In this document: positions 5,493 through 7,373 of the stretch, piece after piece
Layout: every line of letters starts with the position of its first letter
How positions within the stretch are numbered: position 1 is the first letter of the stretch
Assembly: GCA_022843885.1 (NCBI GenBank)
Contig: JALHMU010000046.1
Location: 1-7,373, forward strand
Source of the DNA: Candidatus Peribacteraceae bacterium
GTDB taxonomy: Bacteria > Patescibacteriota > Gracilibacteria > Peribacterales > Peribacteraceae
Length of the DNA: 7,373 nt
Direction: 5' to 3'
The notes under the pieces: generated by a model
The model's database searches: none
Seen by the model: the letters and a program-made list of their open reading frames with translations, nothing else
Told to the model about the DNA's origin: nothing
Position numbers and translations under genes: made by a program

Positions 5493-5494
5493 GT
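5475..5494. promoter_or_regulatory. Operator-like perfect inverted repeat between divergent genes
   Basis: ACTTTACA (5475-5482) and TGTAAAGT (5487-5494) are exact reverse complements around TATT. The dyad overlaps the -35 and spacer of the leftward promoter and lies about 16 bases upstream of the extended -10 of cutA. This position suits a repressor or dual regulator of both genes. The TACA/TGTA half-sites recall BlaI/CopY-type operators, but the 4-base centre differs from their usual 2, so no regulator is assigned. Confidence 0.6.
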
Positions 5495-5509
5495 GTTTTA
5501 TAAGTTATT

Positions 5510-5518
5510 TGTTATACT
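5510..5518 (+). promoter_or_regulatory. Extended -10 promoter of cutA
   Basis: TGT followed by TATACT gives the extended -10 pattern TGn-TATAAT with one mismatch. No acceptable -35 box is found 16-18 bases upstream. Only six bases separate the -10 box from ATG 5525, so the transcript is predicted to start at the ATG itself. Confidence 0.65.
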
Positions 5519-5524
5519 TGAGCC

Positions 5525-5842
5525 ATGTTTGCCACCTATTACGTCACAACGAAGGATCAAGAAGAGGCCGGAATGATCGCTACAACGCTCATCAAAGAGC
5601 GTCTTATCGCATGTGCGAATATCATTCCCGCCATCCGGTCATTCAATCATTGGGAAGGCAAAATGCGTACAACCGAAGAATCCGCCATGATCATGAAGGC
5701 GCGGAAAGCGGATGCAGACAAGATTATTGCGCGTGTGAAAGAATTGCACTCCTATGATGTCCCCTGCGTCACAGTGATGCCGATTGAAGCCGGAAATCCG
5801 GAGTATTTGCAGTGGATCGAAGCCGAGACAAGTCGGAGCTGA
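5525..5842 (+). CDS. cutA: CutA1 divalent-cation tolerance family protein
   Basis: 105 residues, the usual CutA1 length. Family members are small, very stable cytoplasmic trimers with a ferredoxin-like fold. They are linked to copper/divalent metal tolerance in E. coli, though the exact role is unclear. Visible signatures: LIKERLIACANIIPAIRSF (22-40), HWEGK (42-46), a central strand ESAMIMKAR (52-60), KELHSYDVP (72-80) and AGNPEYLQWI (89-98). The common PEI after the histidine segment reads PCV here. The ATG at 5525 is set by the -10 box only six bases upstream and by the family's N-terminal strand. It diverges from the small secreted protein. The stop codon overlaps the predicted -35 of the following tRNA-Ser gene. 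Confidence 0.95.
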   Translation: MFATYYVTTKDQEEAGMIATTLIKERLIACANIIPAIRSFNHWEGKMRTTEESAMIMKARKADADKIIARVKELHSYDVPCVTVMPIEAGNPEYLQWIEAETSRS

Positions 5843-5866
5843 AATCCGAGAATCTTCGTGTACAAT
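5839..5866 (+). promoter_or_regulatory. Promoter of tRNA-Ser(TGA)
   Basis: A -10 TACAAT (5861-5866) and a possible -35 CTGAAA (5839-5844) with a 16-base spacer. The -35 overlaps the cutA stop codon. The -10 lies 11 bases before the tRNA 5' end, the same distance as for tRNA-Ser(GCT), and the gap again holds a GCGCGC run. Confidence 0.5.
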
Positions 5867-5877
5867 CAGCCGCGCGC

Positions 5878-5967
5878 GGAGGGGTGGCCGAGTGGTCGAT
5901 GGCGACAGTCTTGAAAACTGTTAAACCCGCAAGGGTTTCGAGGGTTCGAATCCCTCCCCCTCCGCCA
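5878..5967 (+). tRNA. tRNA-Ser(TGA)
   Basis: Class II tRNA. The acceptor GGAGGGG pairs with CCCCTCC (5957-5963), discriminator G5964, and CCA (5965-5967) is encoded. The anticodon arm is ACAGT-CTTGAAA-ACTGT, anticodon TGA at 5912-5914, reading UCA and other UCN codons. The long variable arm is AAACCC-GCAA-GGGTTT. The T arm is GAGGG-TTCGAAT-CCCTC. Acceptor, T arm and variable-loop tetraloop closely resemble the other tRNA-Ser of the window. Confidence 0.96.
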
Positions 5968-6017
5968 CAGTTGAATTGCAGATGAACAAGGAGCGGAGCG
6001 ACGCAATGAATCGCAAG

Positions 6018-6061
6018 ATACTGTGTGCCGAAAATCCGTTTCGAGATTTTCGGTAGAGTAT
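6018..6061. other. Hairpin between tRNA-Ser(TGA) and the YgjP-like gene
   Basis: The inner stem CCGAAAATC (6028-6036) pairs perfectly with 6045-6053 around an 8-base loop. An outer stem ATACT/AGTAT (6018-6022/6057-6061) closes it across a small internal loop. It lies in the 133-base spacer between two convergent genes, where a bidirectional terminator is expected, but no T-run follows on either strand. Nothing else is seen in this spacer. Confidence 0.5.
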
Positions 6062-6100
6062 TTCCAGTACACTCACGTACGTCATCCTTCCACCCGCTTC

Positions 6101-6787
6101 TCACACATCCAACAAAAATCCATTCTGCTTTAACCATCCATCGTATTCCTGATACTGCGGACAAAGACGCGATACAAGTGACCAGAATTTTTCTCCGTGA
6201 TTGTGATGAATGAGATGCACGACTTCATGCACCACGATGTATTGCACAATCTGCGGCGGAGCGAGCAGAAGGCGCCAGTTGAAATTCAAATTTCCTTTGC
6301 GGGAGCAACTCCCCCAGAGTGACTTCTGATTCTTGATCGTGATCTTCCCGACTGCAACATCCAAGCGATCTGCAAGAATCCGCACTTCTCGTTCAAACAA
6401 AATCTTCGCCTGATTCTTGTACCATTGATGAATCGCGAGACGGATTTTTTCTTTGTCCGCATCACGGCACGAGACAAACAATGTTTCACCGTATCGATAT
6501 GCCAGTGTCTTTGTATTCTTCTCTGCAATCGAAAGCGTGAGCTCTGTTCCAAGGAACGGAATACGTTCACCCGTTTCAAAGGTGTAGATCTGTTTGGCCT
6601 CATGCTTCTTCTGCTGTAACAGAAGCTGCTTTTTAATCCACGATGCTCTGCTTTCCACAAAAGAATGAGCGAAGCGCTCCGGCATCTTCTTCGGAAGAAC
6701 CACCTCTACTCTCCCTTTCGGGAGAATACGAATCGTCAGACGTTTTGCACGATCCGATACTCGAATGTCGTAAGAAAAATCTTGCAC
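6101..6787 (-). CDS. YgjP-like zinc metallopeptidase (M48-related, DUF45 family)
   Basis: Predicted cytoplasmic zinc-dependent peptidase. Its substrate is unknown; the family is related to the SprT/WLM proteases. It is 228 residues, matching the family's usual 220-240. The N-terminal half carries the typical KRLTIRILPKGRVEVVLPK strand pair (15-34). It continues through a helical segment into the C-terminal protease domain with LWGSCSRKGNLNFNWRLLLAP (157-177) and HEVVH (187-191), then H197 as third zinc ligand in HHNHGEKFW, all catalytic residues present. It starts with GTG at 6787. The frame is open further upstream but I see no ATG, GTG or TTG there, and no Shine-Dalgarno. There is no signal peptide or membrane helix. 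It diverges from the aquaporin gene over 104 bases and converges with tRNA-Ser(TGA). Confidence 0.93.
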   Translation of the reverse strand: MQDFSYDIRVSDRAKRLTIRILPKGRVEVVLPKKMPERFAHSFVESRASWIKKQLLLQQKKHEAKQIYTFETGERIPFLGTELTLSIAEKNTKTLAYRYGETLFVSCRDADKEKIRLAIHQWYKNQAKILFEREVRILADRLDVAVGKITIKNQKSLWGSCSRKGNLNFNWRLLLAPPQIVQYIVVHEVVHLIHHNHGEKFWSLVSRLCPQYQEYDGWLKQNGFLLDV

Positions 6788-6861
6788 CGGGACAGGATCA
6801 CGAAGTCCGCCTCTTCGCGCAAGGAAAAAATTCTCATTTCTTCCTTTGGCCCGGACGATGC

Positions 6862-6867
6862 TATTCT
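6862..6867 (+). promoter_or_regulatory. Weak possible -10 box of the aquaporin gene
   Basis: TATTCT matches TATAAT at four of six positions and lies 24 bases before ATG 6892. No convincing -35 is upstream. The rest of the 6788-6891 spacer shows no clear promoter for the leftward protease gene. Confidence 0.25.
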
Positions 6868-6891
6868 GAGGGCCACTCTCCCCCCATTTTC

Positions 6892-7373
6892 ATGTTTAAG
6901 AAAAAATCTTCTAAGTCAAAAGCACTCATGTGTGCGAGTGGAGCCGAATTCGTCGGCACATTCCTTTTGGCACTCTTGGTCAGTGCATCCGTCGCTCTGC
7001 CGATGGGTATTCCAACGCCAGTCATTGCTGGTGTGACGCTTGGCCTGCTCGTTTTCACACTCGGTCCGATCAGCGGTGCGCACATCAACCCAGCTGTGAC
7101 GCTCGCATTGTTCAGTCTCGATAAAATCGATTCCGGTCGTGCAGTCAGATACATCGCAGCTCAGCTGGCAGGCGGATTGCTCGCATTGGCAATCGTCCAT
7201 TTTGGATTCGGGATGCCGATCATGCTTCCAGATATTTTTGATTTCAGTTGGCAGATTTTGTTCGGTGAAATCCTCGGTGCAGCGATCCTCGGCTTTGCCG
7301 TCGCAGCTGCCGTTCTCGGAAATGTTGATCGCAGTGCATCCGGTCTCACGATCGGTGGTGCATTGTTCCTCGG
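6892..7373 (+). CDS. Aquaporin/glycerol-facilitator (MIP) family channel, 3' end cut off
   Basis: Inner-membrane channel for water and/or small neutral solutes. The frame is open from ATG 6892 to the window end (160 codons), so roughly 60-80 C-terminal residues are missing. After a lysine-rich N-terminus comes helix 1 with EFVGTFLLALL (19-29). Helix 2 follows, then the first half-helix with GPISGAHINPAVTLAL, whose NPA is at 66-68. Helix 3 is YIAAQLAGGLLALAI, helix 4 is FGEILGAAILGFAVAAAV, and helix 5 begins SGLTIGGALFLG. The second NPA and the selectivity-filter arginine lie outside the window, so water versus glycerol preference cannot be judged. There is no Shine-Dalgarno before the ATG; the sequence there is C/T-rich. 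Confidence 0.93.
   Translation, partial: MFKKKSSKSKALMCASGAEFVGTFLLALLVSASVALPMGIPTPVIAGVTLGLLVFTLGPISGAHINPAVTLALFSLDKIDSGRAVRYIAAQLAGGLLALAIVHFGFGMPIMLPDIFDFSWQILFGEILGAAILGFAVAAAVLGNVDRSASGLTIGGALFL

Noticed and set aside
5475..5494. Assigning the dyad as a CopY/BlaI operator
   Set aside because: The TACA/TGTA half-sites match, but their spacing is 4 instead of about 2 bases and no such regulator gene is in the window.
1..7373. Alternative genetic code (TGA as glycine, as in some CPR groups)
   Set aside because: TGA stops occur exactly at the expected C-termini of the glycosyltransferase, CutA and YgjP-like protein, and no conserved in-frame TGA is seen.
1..7373. CRISPR array, insertion sequence, prophage or integration site
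   Set aside because: No regular direct repeats, transposase, integrase or tRNA 3'-end duplication pattern was found by eye.

Overview
The window is an ordinary-looking stretch of bacterial chromosome with standard genetic code. TGA ends several genes exactly at their expected C-termini (glycosyltransferase, CutA, YgjP-like protease). I see no phage, transposon, CRISPR or plasmid genes. Several features fit a small-genome lineage such as Patescibacteria/CPR (perhaps Peribacteria-like). Genes stand alone or in very short runs, the cell-division cluster is reduced to rsmH plus an ftsL-like gene, no readable start has a good Shine-Dalgarno sequence, and some starts look leaderless. That placement is an inference; no decisive taxonomic marker is present.

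Left part (1-3902): a nearly complete pyruvate kinase gene runs rightward and meets, tail to tail with a 4-base overlap, a leftward run of three genes. In transcription order these are a GT4-family glycosyltransferase, the 16S rRNA methyltransferase rsmH, and a small ftsL-like membrane protein. Middle (3903-5158): a divergent promoter drives an exported L,D-transpeptidase-like protein whose active-site motif reads SMGC instead of SHGC. Behind it lies a gene-free stretch of nested strong hairpins (candidate structured RNA). Then comes a promoter serving a degenerate tRNA-like sequence and a normal tRNA-Gly(GCC), closed by a textbook intrinsic terminator, and then tRNA-Ser(GCT).

Right part (5159-7373): a 78-residue secreted protein of unknown function and cutA diverge from a 67-base spacer. 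That spacer holds a perfect 8+8 inverted repeat between two TATACT -10 boxes placed so close to the ATGs that both messages should be leaderless. tRNA-Ser(TGA) follows cutA, then a leftward YgjP-like zinc metallopeptidase, and finally a divergent aquaporin-family channel gene cut by the window end.

Themes: central carbon metabolism (pyk), cell envelope and division (rsmH, ftsL-like, glycosyltransferase, L,D-transpeptidase), translation (tRNAs) and transport/stress (aquaporin, cutA). The promoters I can read repeatedly show a 16-base spacer between -35 and -10. The most interesting unexplained parts are the hairpin-rich segment at 4595-4757, the tRNA-like sequence at 4835-4905, and the divergent leaderless promoter pair with its operator-like palindrome.
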